Below are positions 23,331-33,734 of a DNA stretch of 64,000 bases, piece after piece. Position 1 is the first letter of the stretch; the number at the start of each line of letters is the position of its first letter. Below the pieces are notes generated by a model that had not been told where the DNA came from, made no database searches, and saw only the letters and a list, made by a program, of their open reading frames with translations. This DNA is from Chrysemys picta bellii (taxonomy: Eukaryota; Chordata; Testudines; Emydidae). The DNA lies in assembly GCF_011386835.1 (NCBI RefSeq), contig NC_088798.1, forward strand, positions 4,278,001-4,342,000. Direction: 5' to 3'. Position numbers and translations under genes: made by a program.

Positions 23331-23585
23331 GTTTGTGTAGGACATTGTGCTGCTTGTAGTCTTTGTGCTTTTGGAAAGCGCTTTGCCAGGTGTTGGGTCA
23401 GGAATGAGGACCAGGGAGGGATGGAAGAAATGTCAACAGATCTCTACTGGTGAATTCTTCCCCACTGCATGTTGGCATCGCCTCGGAAGCTGTTGCCTGT
23501 TGCCCTTTTGCAGGGGTGCCCGGACTCCCGAGAGGTCCTGCTCCCTTTCATGCAGAACATCCTTGCAGGATGGGGGGGGGGGGGG

Positions 23586-23668
23586 CTCTATCCTGGGAAG
23601 CAGGGACTCTGAAAAAGACTTGGGGGATCGTGGTGGATAATAAGCTGAACATGAACTCCCAGTATGAC
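23586..23668 (+). pseudogene. CR1 reverse-transcriptase fragment, left half of an interrupted copy
   Basis: Translates to a stretch with SRDSEKDLG and then (after a shift) VVDNKLNMNSQYD, as in the CR1 ORF2 segment after the RT catalytic core. It stops where an opposite-strand CR1 begins. It resumes, after a loss of about 40 codons, at about 24863. Confidence 0.75.
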
Positions 23669-24860
23669 CATCTTGGCTAATAGCCATTGATGGACCTATC
23701 CTCCATGACTTTATCTAGTTCTTTTTTGAACCCTGTTATAGTCTTGGCCTTCACAGCATCCTCTGGCAAGGAGTTCCACAGACCGACTGACTGTTGTGTG
23801 AAGAAATACTTGCTGTTTGCTTGTTTTAAACCTGCTGCCTATTCATTTCATTTGGTGACCCCTAGTTCTTGTGTTGTGAGAAGGAGTAAATAACACTTCC
23901 CTATTTAAGATTGGTAACCGTGTTGATTTTATAGACCTCAATCATATCCCCCCCCTTAGTCGTCTCTTTTCCACGCTGAAAAGTCCCAGTCTTATTAATC
24001 TCTCCTCATATGGAAGCTGTTCTATACCCCTAATCATTTTTATTACCTTTTCCAACTCCAATAGATCCATCTGCACACAGTATTCAAGGTGTAGATGTAC
24101 CAGGGATTTCTATAGAGGCAATATGATATTTTCTGTCTCATTATCATCCCTTTCTTAATGATGCCCAACACTCTGTTAGCTTTTTTGACTGCCGCTGCAC
24201 ATTGAGTGGATGTTTGCAGAGAACTATCCACAATGACTCCAAGATCTTTGTTGAGTGGTAACAGCTAATTTAGACCCCATCATTGTATATGTATAGTTGG
24301 GATTATGTTTTCCAATGTGCATTACTTTGCATTTATCAACATTGAATTTCATCTGCCATTTTGTTGCCCAGTCACCCAGTTTTATGAGATCGCTTTGTAA
24401 CACTTTGCAGTCTGCTTTGGACTTAACTATCTTGAGTAGTTTTGTATCATCTACAAATTTTGCCACCTCACCGTTTACCCCTTTTTCCAGATCATTTATG
24501 ATATGTTGAATAGGACTAGTCCCAGTACAGACCCCTGGGGGACACCACTATTTACCTCTCTCGATTCTGAAAACTCTATTTATTCCTACACTTTGTTTCC
24601 CATTTTTGAACCAGTTACTGGTCCATGAGAGGACCTTCCCTCTTATCCCATGACAGCTTACTTTGCTTAAGAGCCTTTGGTGAGGGACTTGTCAAAGGCT
24701 CTCTGAAAATCTAAGTACACGATATCCAGTGTGTCACCCTTGTCCACATGTTTGTTGACCCCTTCAAAGAATTCTAGTAGATTGGTGAGGCATGATTTCC
24801 TTTTACAAAAACCATGTTGACTCTTCCTCAACAAATCATGTTGATATATGTGTCGGACAG
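23669..24860 (-). mobile_element. CR1 LINE, 5'-truncated, reverse
   Basis: On the minus strand, in order: LLRKSQHGFCKRKSCLTNLL (RT N-terminal side), a YLDFQRAFD motif typical of CR1, and the catalytic FVDDTKLLK segment. That segment corresponds to the F-A/V-DD box and keeps the two aspartates. After it come WQMKFNVDKCKVMHIGKHN, then CAAAVKKANRVLGIIKKG, then the 3' UTR. Frameshifts and stops split it into three frames, so it is dead. It sits inside an older plus-strand CR1. Confidence 0.9.
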
Positions 24861-25362
24861 ACGGCTGCTGGGATACTGTGTCCAGTTCTGGTGCCCACAG
24901 TTCAAGAAGGATGGTGATCAATTGGAGAGGGTTCAGAGAATCATTTCAGAACTAGAAAACCTGCCTTCTAGCAATAGACTCAGAGAGCTCAATCAATTTT
25001 GCTTAATGAAGCAAAGGTTAAGGGGGGATTTGATTAGTCTATAAGTACCTCCATGGGGAACAAATATTTGATAACGGGCTCTTCAATCCAGCAGACAGAG
25101 GTCTGACAAAATCCGGTACCTGGAAGTTGAAGCGAGACCAATTCAGATTGAAAATAAGGTGTATATTTTTAACAGTGAAGGTAATTAAATGCTGGAACAA
25201 TTTGCCAAGGGTCAATGTGGATTCTCCCTCCCTCACAGGTTTTAAATCAGGAGTGGATGTTTTTCTGAAAGATCTGCTCTGGGATTATTTGGGGGAATTT
25301 CTCAGCCCTGAGTTATGCAAAAGGTCAGACCAGACGATCATCTCCTGGCCTTGGATTCTCTG
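24861..25362 (+). pseudogene. CR1 fragment, right half of an interrupted copy, with 3' end
   Basis: LGYCVQFWCPQFKKDGDQLE opens the segment and shows the CR1 C-terminal signature. RLRELNQFCLMKQRLRGDLI follows, then FLTVKVIKCWNNLPR and a 3' end with GTCAGACCAGACGATCATC. It joins in sense with the piece at 23586-23668, so the two halves are one copy split by the reverse CR1. Confidence 0.85.
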
Positions 25363-26153
25363 AAGCCCCATGCCGGAGTCTCGTTTTTTGTCATCCCTTG
25401 AGCACGGTTCCTAAACTCCTGAGGGCTGTGATCAGGGGCTAGGTGCCAAAATAGAAGATGACAGAGAGGTGACTTGATTACAGTATGAGCACCTCTTGTG
25501 GCCAGAGGTCCCCCTCCAGCGCACTCCCTCTGGTCTCCCTCTGCAGGGCCCCTTCTGAGCTCTACACCGTCTCTCTGATGACTGTAACCACCCCGATGAA
25601 GGTACATATAGACAGTGTAACAGGGTTTACTGGCTCTTCAGAAGACCCCGTTCCAGGAAACTGGTACAAACAAAGGAGCAGGAAATGGCATAGGAGTAGG
25701 AGAGAGAAAGCAGACCCGGGGAAAAAAACAAGGGGACATCGCCCCTTTTAGGTCCCAGGCCTGGGAGCCATGGGCAGGGGTGGGGCTCCCCTCTCTTCCA
25801 GCCAATCGAGAAGTGCTTTCTGGAGAAGGGCAGTATATATGCAGCCTTCTCCCTCAGAATAGGGGAGCTGTTGGTAAGTGAAGAAAGCTCCAGCCAGAAA
25901 GGGTTAGGGGTGGTGACCTGGTGAAGAACAGAGGCTAGCAGGAGAAGAGGTCCATGGGTGGCAGTGGAGCCAGAGATAAGTGCAATCCTTGGGTTGCAAT
26001 GCAGGACTTTATTTTGGGGACATTAAAGGTGATGTGGGACTGTCTGTGGTCATTAAACCAGCCCCAAGTGGAGACCAGAGGGAGGGCACTGCAGGGTGGC
26101 CTCTGGCCACGAGGGAGGAGCTTGTTAAGGGGCAGTCCTGGTACATACTGCAA
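25363..26153. repeat. Unknown element with inverted arms and TATA box
   Basis: Arms at 25492-25538 and 26070-26114 are inverted copies of each other. For example CCTCTTGTGGCCAGAGG matches CCTCTGGCCACGAGG, and CTCCCTCTGGTCTCC matches GGAGACCAGAGGGAG. They enclose about 530 bases with a TATATA at about 25834-25839, CAGCCAATCGAGAAG (CCAAT) just upstream of it, and no recognised coding frame. This could be a DNA element or a solo LTR with an internal inverted repeat. Confidence 0.45.
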
Positions 26154-26460
26154 TCGAGGGCTCATTAATCTAGCAGGGAATAGCAGTTAAAGCCAGACAA
26201 ATTCCACTTTGCAAGAAGGCCCAAGCTTTTAACAGTGCGAGAGATGAAACAGTAGAACAAATTCCCCAGGGACGTGGTGGATTCACCATCTCTTCTTCCT
26301 TCCAATCCAGCCTGGAGGCCTTTCTGGGAGATCTGTTTCAGCCAGATACAAGGTATTGGGCTCAACACAGGGGTCACAGGGTGACGTTTTCTGGCCCATG
26401 TTATACAGGAGATCAGACTAGATGATCTAAGGGTCCTTTCTGCCTATCAACTCTATGAAT
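26154..26460 (+). mobile_element. CR1 LINE 3' end fragment
   Basis: GAGGGCTCATTAATCTAGCA, then AAGCTTTTAACAGTGCGAG, TTCCCCAGGGACGTGGTGGA, GATCAGACTAGATGATCTAA and AACTCTATGAAT. This is the C-terminus and 3' UTR of CR1. The ATG-ACCTAG-like tail is typical. Confidence 0.85.
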
Positions 26461-27047
26461 AACTCCCCTCCACTCTCTCCAGCTGTCCTGGGAGCGAAAG
26501 CTACTCTCCACCCCTCCACAGACACGTCAGCCTGACGGCCCCAGCGACCAAACCCCGGGAAATACCCAGCGGGAGAACATCAAGGACTGTGACAGTGGAG
26601 CCTTGTCCCAGCTTCGTGTCCATGTGCAGGCCCCCTCTGGGGGTGACTGGGGCGTTTGGTATCCAGCCGCTCACCTGAGGCTGCCAAGGAGGGCTGGGGA
26701 CCTGCTGGTAACTGGGGGTCCTTTGCGCCGGGGGTGGCAGGTCATTCCTGGCTGCTGTACTCACTGTCAGGGTTGCCATTATTGTAACACTGCCTGTGCC
26801 CCCTCTCCCATGCCCGCGGCGCTAAACACAGCCAGCATCTGGGCAGCGCCACAGGGGCTGAGCCTCGCAGGTCTCCTGGACCTCGGTTTCACCCGCTCCT
26901 CCCAGTTGGCCAGTCACGCTCCTGGCTTCGCAGCCCAAAGGGACACTGGCTATCTTTATATATCTTTGCTAGAGTGTCAAGCCACCTACGGCGCACTCAC
27001 GTTAATGTCTGGGGAAGAAGGATGGTCTGGCAGAGGGGGGCGCTGGA
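26461..27047. other. Gene-free stretch, nothing recognised
   Basis: A plus frame of 151 codons (26603-27058) and a minus frame of 92 codons overlap. Neither has a recognised domain, and the plus frame runs into the MIR at its end. Confidence 0.4.
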
Positions 27048-27130
27048 TTGATGCTTGAGGGACCTGGATTCAGGTCTTGGCTCAGACACAAATTTCCTGG
27101 ACAGCCCTGGACAAATCACTTAATCTGCAT
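27048..27130 (+). mobile_element. MIR fragment, first of a tandem pair
   Basis: ATGCTTGAGGGACCTGGATT, then CAGGTCTTGGCTCAGACACA and CCCTGGACAAATCACTTAAT. The copy stops abruptly where a second MIR head begins. Confidence 0.7.
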
Positions 27131-27137
27131 TCGGGAA

Positions 27138-27350
27138 GGATGGCCTTGCATTAAGACAATGGACTGAGACTTGGAAGAAGTAGGTCCTGTTCCCAGCTCT
27201 GCCACAAACTTGCTATGTGACCATTGGCAAGTCACTTAGCCTCTCTGTCCCTCTGTTTCCCCATCTGTCAAAGGGACAATACCTCTGCCATGAGGCTAAA
27301 GTCATTGATGAATGTACTCAGATACTACCGTGATAGAGAGAAACTCTGTT
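27138..27350 (+). mobile_element. MIR SINE, second of a tandem pair
   Basis: GATGGCCTTGCATTAAGACA, then GTCCTGTTCCCAGCTCTGCC, TGTGACCATTGGCAAGTCAC, CTCTCTGTCCCTCTGTTTCC and CCATCTGTCAAAGGGACAAT. Head and core are well kept; the tail continues to about 27350. Confidence 0.8.
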
Positions 27351-27386
27351 TGCCTACATCTGTCTGTTTTACCTTTACTCTGTTTT

Positions 27387-27498
27387 AGGGCCTGTCTACA
27401 TGTGGAGATGAGCTAAAATAACCTACTCCTCAAAGCTATGGGGACATAGTTTATTCCACAATAGCTATTCTAGTCAATTTCCTGTGTAGACAGTCTCT
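27387..27498. mobile_element. Miniature element with GTCTACA ends
   Basis: GGGCCTGTCTACATG at the left and TGTGTAGACAGTCTC at the right are inverted over about 12 bases. The interior is A/T-rich, with ACATAGTTTATTCCACAATA. The target duplication is not resolved (a TTA/TAA may flank it), so the superfamily is open. Confidence 0.6.
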
Positions 27499-27562
27499 AA
27501 ACCTTGCCTGGCTTCTGCTTAAACAGAATGTGTTTACCTTTCTTTTTGGAGGGGGTGGGTGT

Positions 27563-27600
27563 TACTAACTACTCTGTGATTTTGTCTTTTCCACCTCCAG
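27563..27600 (+). promoter_or_regulatory. Strong 3' splice-site set (branch point, pyrimidine tract, AG)
   Basis: TACTAAC (27563-27569) is the optimal branch-point sequence. It puts the branch A 32 bases before the acceptor AG at 27599-27600. Between them lies a pyrimidine-rich TTTTGTCTTTTCCACCTCCAG tail. This is a better acceptor than chance would usually give. Confidence 0.45.
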
Positions 27601-27634
27601 CAGTGAAACACTGCTGCCACCATGGGGAGAGGGG
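27601..27634 (+). CDS. Candidate short exon with start codon
   Basis: The 34-base stretch begins right after the acceptor and ends at a GTGAGT donor (27635-27640). It holds an ATG at 27622 in a full strong context, GCCACCATGG, with an in-frame TGA upstream (27604). Its coding part is 13 bases (M-G-R-G plus one base), so it leaves phase 1. An alternative donor GTGAGT at 27715 would extend the same frame to 31 codons. A competing reading without the ATG (V-K-H-C-C-H-H-G-E-R-G) also runs open across the junction with the next candidate exon. No homolog is recognised. Confidence 0.25.
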
Positions 27635-27828
27635 GTGAGTTATTAAGCAAACAACCTGATCAATCATTCAGATTAAAAGAGAAAAAAACCCAACCCCAAG
27701 CCCCAACTCGTCCAGTGAGTATGTAGCCAGCAGTCCTAAGAGGGCGAAAATTTGTTGTTGTTTTTCCTTCTCCTTATTTGCTACTTTATTTTCTTTTTAA
27801 TTTTTTTTTATTTTTAAAAACCCTTCAG

Positions 27829-27909
27829 ACATGATGTTCCAAAGGAACAGGGAAGTCTTTCTCCGACTGGATTATGAAGGACTTTAGCCTGGAGGCACAG
27901 ACTAATAAA
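27829..27909 (+). CDS. Candidate terminal exon, in frame with the one upstream
   Basis: A T-rich tract (27783-27815) and the acceptor CCCTTCAG (AG at 27827-27828) precede it. If joined to the exon at 27601-27634, the codon split is G-AC and the frame reads D-M-M-F-Q-R-N-R-E-V-F-L and onward to a TAG at 27885-27887. The peptide would be 23 residues. AATAAA follows at 27904-27909. The other frame would also stay open across the join, ending LSPTGL at a TGA. Intron length would be 194 bases. Existence of the transcript is inferred from splice grammar alone. Confidence 0.25.
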
Positions 27910-30432
27910 CAGATAATAACAAAAAACCCACGCTAGAGCTTATTTTCATAACATTCATTTACTTTTCTATAAATGTTTCATTTGTCCAAGGGGGCTGACG
28001 GTCGGGGGTGCGGTGGTGAGTAGGGGGATGGGGAAGGCTGGTTTAGACTCCTAGGTCTTGCAATGGCTGTATATACGTGGCTACCTTATTCCTATTGTCG
28101 AAGGGGACATTCCTGTTAGGGGACGGGACTCACCCCCACACCCCAGCACCGAGAGTTCAAATCCCAGGTTGCTGGGGAGGGGAGGGATTAGCTGGATGAT
28201 TTCTTTGCCTCCCACTCGCAGAGATTTGGTTGTAGTTGGGTTTTTTTTGCTGCTCTGCGATTCTCTTTCATAAGAAAGAGAGAGGCTCCCGCGCTAGACT
28301 GCCCGGCCTGTGCAGCTCTTCAAAGGCAGGGCTGTCCTGGCGGGAAAGGCCGGCTGCGGCTCTAGGGAAGAGCCTTGTTTTAAAGGCAGCTGGGGCGTTG
28401 GGGGTGGGGGATCGGGAGTCCCTGTTGACTCACGCTGCCAGGAGCACCCCGGGTGCCGTCTAGCTGAAAGGGCCTGGGAATGGATTGATCGGTGGGGGAA
28501 GTCGTCGGCCGCAGAGAGAGACGCTCTCGGTGCATGGAGCAGGGACAGCGGTGCCAGCGGCCGCCCTGTGCCACGCGCAGGTCTCGGGCCATGCCTGGCT
28601 GGCCGACAAGACGGCCTGGGTTCTGCAGCCCCTTCAGCTTTTCTGCTGAGACACTTGACGATGGGGTCCCACTGCTGGGGGGGCAGGAGGGGAGCCATTC
28701 CTACCCAGGAATCCCTCCCCAGTGCCCCACAGGCAAAGCGGCAATGTCCCCTGCAATGTCGAATTAGGCCAATAGGTACCAGCTGCCAGGCGTGGCTTCC
28801 TCGCCACTGGGACTGGGCGCCTGGTTTAGCATATGCTGCCAAGGGTGTGTCAGACGGGGACGGCTCTCTGCCAGCGAGCTGGCTGGCTTTGAGCTGGTGA
28901 GCTAGGGGCGAAAGGTCTCCCATTACCAGCCGCCCGAGCCAGCCGGTCCCTGTTGCAACACACAGACGGGGAGGCCATGCTTACAAGCCCAGCCTAAGCC
29001 AATGCTGCTTCCCACGGAGGTGGGGTCGAAATCTTCTGCCCCCTGACTTCACTCCCAACAGGCAGGTTCGCTCGTTGCAACGTCTGGTTGATCCGGATCC
29101 AAGAGGTTGGTGTTTTCCATTAGGGGCACGGAGCCTCAGCTGGGGAGAAGAGACGAACCAGCCAGAACGGTCCCTGACGTGGAAACGGAGCCGGAGCATC
29201 CTACTGGAATGAAAAACTGGCTTAGCTCTTTGAGATGAGCTCACTTCCTGCGTGGGCTTCGAATGGCCAGCGTCAAGCGGGCATTGGAAGACGCCCCGGA
29301 GAAACTGCTCCGATGGTTTCTTTGATCCACCCCAGGAACCTGCCCTGGAATCTCCCTCTCCAGCCTCCTCTTGCGAGGTTCCCCTTCTGGGTACATGCGG
29401 CTCGGAAGCCAAGGCCTGGATCTGGACATCGCCAAATGTTGGAGGGGGAAACGGCCACTGCCCAGCCATTCCCATGCTGTGGACACTCCTCTTCTCATCA
29501 CACTCTGCGCCTAGAGGGAGTGGGTTGGTGTCTGGCTAGGAGCAGGCAGCCTGTGGCTGAGTCGTACTACACACCGGCTAAACCTCTCCACCAGGCACCC
29601 TGGTTCCTTCGTCCCTTTCCCGGCTCGAATTTCCCCTGCGTGGCATTGCTGGCGCAGAAGGGCTGTTGGGCTCCAGCCCAGAGGGGGCTGCATTTCAGCG
29701 CGGGGTGAGCAACTCCCGCTCATGGCATCCCAAGTGCTTTGGACGCTGCCAGGCCCTGCAGGAAGGGAAAGCTGCTGCTAGACTGGAACGCCGCTTCCCC
29801 TCTTTACAAGACACCGGCAGGCAGAGAGGACGCTGGAACTGCTCGGGACATGTGGAATGAGCAGCTCTCTCTCCTCCTCTTTGCACTGCTCTAGCCTGCT
29901 CGTAAAAGCAGACAGTATTTCCTCCAATTTGTGCGGCTCATTTCCCCAGACACGGTGCATCTGGCTTCCAGTGAGGTTCTCGCTTTGCAGCCGACTTGCT
30001 TGAGGCAGAAAGAGGATTTGCTTGAAAGCCAGCGAGTGAGTCAGTGGCTTAGAATCCAGGCTTGTGCCCAGCCTCTTGCACTAACCTTTGCACCGCTCCC
30101 CTGGTGTGCAGCCCTCGGTGTTCAGAGCGAAGCTGCCAGCCCGGAAACCAATTTGTCTGTAGAGACACCCAGGAAAGTGCTCACGCCACGAGGCAGGTCG
30201 CTGTGCAGATGCCGCTTCAGAAACATGCTGCCCAAAGCCGTGCCCAGCGAGGATTTCACGGCTGACGCCATGCTGCGTACCTCGAACACTCGCTGGGGCA
30301 AGCAGCCCTTGCAGCCCCTCGCTCTGAAAGCACAGGCCCCCCTGCCCATTTCAGCGACAGGAGACTCATTCGCCTCCAGCCGTCAAAGCAGTATGGAGCC
30401 TGTGTCACACAGTGGAGCCGTTCTGATCCCAC
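27910..30432. other. Gene-free stretch, mostly GC-rich
   Basis: No gene is recognised. At 28294-28923 frames of about 200 codons open on both strands over the same bases, which points to stop-poor composition and not to coding. Similar opposed frames occur at 29235-29708 and 29931-30570. Confidence 0.4.
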
Positions 30433-30447
30433 CCAGTAGAGGGCAGT
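30433..30447 (+). promoter_or_regulatory. CTCF-type core motif
   Basis: CCAGTAGAGGGCAGT matches the full CTCF core CCASYAGRKGGCRSY on the plus strand. No repeat is recognised around it. Confidence 0.55.
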
Positions 30448-31649
30448 GCTGCACAGACACACCAGCCGCTCGTTACGGTATTCAGCTCGGTGTATGGATG
30501 TGCTAGAAATGACAGCTCTAGGACCCAAATAAATGGCCTCGTTCCCAAAACCCGACGCTTGGGCTGCCACGCCTCTCCAAATCTACCGCCCTCTCGAAAG
30601 GCCCCTTGCCTCCCTATCTTGCCTTTCCACCCAGAGCTCCCTCCTCCTCCTTGTGCCCCAATCACAAGCCCTCCTCTTCCGGATCCCTCAGTCCTCCAGC
30701 TACGCCTTGCCGCCTACGCCCAACCAGCCACCCCGTAGAAAGGGAGAGAGGGAAATACCCCAACCCCTGCCCAGGCTGGATCGTCAGCCTTCGCTGCGCC
30801 TGGCAGCTTGTAGCGTGTGGGATTGGTCTGTACCCTTCTCAGGCCAGGGCCTTGTGGTCGGCCTGTGTGCAAGGCTACACGTGCTGTCTGTGCTCAGTCC
30901 GCTCTGACCCACGGCGCAGCAGCTAAGCTGCGCCCTGAACCCTCTGGAAGGTCCCATCCGATGCCCCGGGGGAGGGTTATGGCGCCTGCCTAGGTGCCGC
31001 TCCGATCCCTTGGAAGGCGGCATGCTGCCTCGGGGTTTCCTCGTAAGGTGGCAAACCCCAGGGAGTCTCCTTACAGTTGGGAAAGGTCATTTTCCAGTGC
31101 AAAGGGGATATCGAACGGCCTGGTCCTTTACAACCTGGCCCCAGCCCGTCTGTGACCAAAGCCACATCGACATCAAAGATGTGTACGGCACGACGGAGCC
31201 AGGCTGGCTCCTGACCGGACGCCCCCCCGCCCCCCCAGCCTCTTGGGTGCTCCTCTTTTGGGCCATGCAAGGACCACCCGGCCTGGCCTGTCTCACTGGC
31301 TCATTTCACACCTGGCAAGGCAGGGCACCTGAGGAGTGCTCAGCTCCCCTAGGGTCATACCACGAGCGTCTGGCGGCTCTCAATTGGTTCCTCTCATGGC
31401 GGTGGGGGGGTGTTGGTGCCATCTGGCCTGCAGCGTGTCTGCTGGTTGTGACTGGGTGGGAAGCAGCAGCCTGTGGGCAGACAGGCCTCAGGGGGAGAGC
31501 AGGGACAGGAACGTCTCAGAGCAGATCTCCGGGCTGTCAAGAAACGCAGTGAAAAGGTAACAGAGGTGGAACATCCCGATCAGGTCTTGTCTCCCTCCTG
31601 CCTGGGTGTTCCCCAGCGTTACGCCCCCCAGGGCTCCCTCTGGTCTTAT
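30448..31649. other. Gene-free stretch, nothing recognised
   Basis: GC-rich, with opposed open frames up to 180 codons (31010-31552 plus) but no known domain. Confidence 0.4.
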
Positions 31650-32830
31650 TTTAAATGTGTCCCACCACCGCCCGTGAGAGACGTGCAGAACCCAAATTAC
31701 TGCTCCCCGGGAGGCGGAAGCCTTCCCCGCAGCTCCCTTTGCCGAATTCCAGCCTGCTTATTTCTAGGTGTGCGCGGGGGAATGGTCCCGCTAGTGTGGG
31801 GAACTTTCCTGGCTTATACGCTCCCCCAGTGGAATTGGCTGGTGAAAGGATCCGAATCCTCGTTCCCACTCCCTTTACCCAGAGCCCTGCCTGACCTCGC
31901 GGGCTCCCCTTCCACTCTCCCGTGTGGCAGAGTCCTCGTAACCCCAACAAGGCTGGGCCCAGGATTCCTGCAGGGCTCCACCCCCAACCTTGTCGTGGTC
32001 ACTTAGGGCAGGGGTGAGGGTATCCCCACTCCGGGGGGCTCTCTCGGCACTGGACACTTCCCTGAGCCACTGATCATTATATGCAGTTCAAAGCAAATAC
32101 AATTTATTAAACAGTAACTAATTTTAAAAAATAAATTAAAAATGGGGAAGGTGAAAGGAAAACCCGTCACCTCGCTCTGTGGCACAGGGACGTCACAGGA
32201 ACATAAGAGAAGTTCCTCACACGTCCCAGGCCCCTGCCCCGGCCCTGGCTGTGTTGCAGGGACGCTGCGGGTCAGACACGTGCTCTGGCGGTGGCCACAC
32301 ACCCTCAGGCTGTAGGTGGCAGGACCCTTCTTCCCGGCGTCGCCCCTGCCCCGTCGGGGTTACGATGCTCCTCCCAGTGCGGCCTGCAGGGCCTCTTGGC
32401 AGGGGGCATCTCCCTGCGCTGGGCCCGCTGCCAGGGTCCCCCTCACTCTGCCCGGCTGCTCACCGCACCCGGCTCTGGACTGATCCAGCCCCAGCTCCGG
32501 CTCCAGCTCTCTGGGCTGCTTTTCTGACCCCTCGGGCTCGGGTTGCTGCAGTTCTCCTCCCAGCACTGACCTGCTCCCTGGGCTGCGTCTCTGGCTGGCC
32601 CAGCTCTGCTCCCCAGCTCAGCTGGGTCGCCTGCCCTCTCCTTAGCTCGGCCCCACTCTATCTCTGACCCAGGCCATTCCAGCTACAGGGAGAACGGGAC
32701 CCCGCCTGGCCTCCTGACTCCCTCATTAGCCTGTCAATCAGGCTGGCCTGGAGCATTGGCCTCTCCCCATTGCCCCTGGGGACTGTCAGTCACAAGCTAG
32801 CAACCCGAACACCCCCCCTGAGTGTTAATA
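31650..32830 (-). mobile_element. ~1.3-kb interspersed repeat, copy 2, reverse
   Basis: Read on the minus strand it carries the same blocks as copy 1 at 15.64-16.99 kb. These are GAAGGGTCCTGCCACCTA, then GAGGGTGTGTGGCCACCGCC, CAACACAGCCAGGGCC, GACTCTGCCACACGGGAGAG, GAGGTCAGGCAGGGCTCTGG and GTTCCCCACACTAGCGGGAC. An A/T-rich stretch in the middle (32085-32150) includes AATAAATTGTATTTGCTTTG on minus. That could be a poly(A) signal of an LTR-type element. No coding frame is recognised. Confidence 0.65.
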
Positions 32831-33734
32831 CGGGGCCAACAGCCCCCGTACACAGGGATGCCCCTAAATATCCCCCCGCTGAGCCCTGGCAGATGTTTGC
32901 CACCCATCCCATTGCTCAGCTGGCGCTTAGCTCGCTCTCCTGCCCACCCCGGCCCTCCCTCCACTGCAGCCCCGTGTGAGCAGACGGCGAAGCGCTGTCC
33001 CGGCCTCGCTGGCTGGAGCGTTCAGAAACCTGCTAGGCGGCGGCTGAGAGGAAGCACAGAAGGAGCCCCCAGCCTCCCCTCTTAGAAGGGGAGTTAACCA
33101 GTCAGTGCTGGCCCCCACCGTGGCCCAGTTCTCTCCCTTGGCACTGCCGGGGACCACCCCGCTTCCCTGTTACTCTGGAGAGTGAGGCTACCCAAGGGCT
33201 GCTGGTTCATGGTGCAACCATGCCCCAGCTGTGTGCCATTCACTGTCCTCTTGGGGGAGCAAGAGAGCCCAGGGTTTCTGGGTCCCCAGGGCTCTGCTCC
33301 TGGAAGGCCAAGGATGCAGCTTCCGGGCAAACCAGACCTTAGGTAGCTTAGATACTTAACAGCAAGGCCCCCTGGGTCCCATTCATCTCAGTGCCCGGCC
33401 TCACACCTGCTTTCTTGGCCCAGGCAGTGGCTTCTGCAGAACCCAGCTTTATCCGGGGAATGACGTACTTTCTGGCCATCCTTCCATAGGTGTGGGGAGT
33501 AAGGGAGAGAGGACGGGAGGGGAAGAGAGCTAGGTCTGTTTTTCTTTTCTGATTTTCCCCCATTCCAGGCCATGGTCTCTCTAACCACCTCCTCCTCCTC
33601 CACAAGGTGATGTCCCTGATCCGTGCCCTTCCCTCCAGTCACCGAGGCAGCGAAAGTGAGTTTTGTCCCCGGGGTCGGCCGTTTGCACTCCCCCGCAGAG
33701 CACCGGTGACGCTGGGCCTGCCACCACGCCCCTT
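32831..33734. other. Gene-free stretch, nothing recognised
   Basis: Unique, moderately GC-rich. It may include the outer end of the repeat just before it. Confidence 0.35.

Noticed and set aside
28294..28923. Frames of 209 (minus) and 196 (plus) codons over the same bases
   Set aside because: Both strands are open together, which reflects scarcity of stop codons in GC-rich DNA. No recognisable domain in either.
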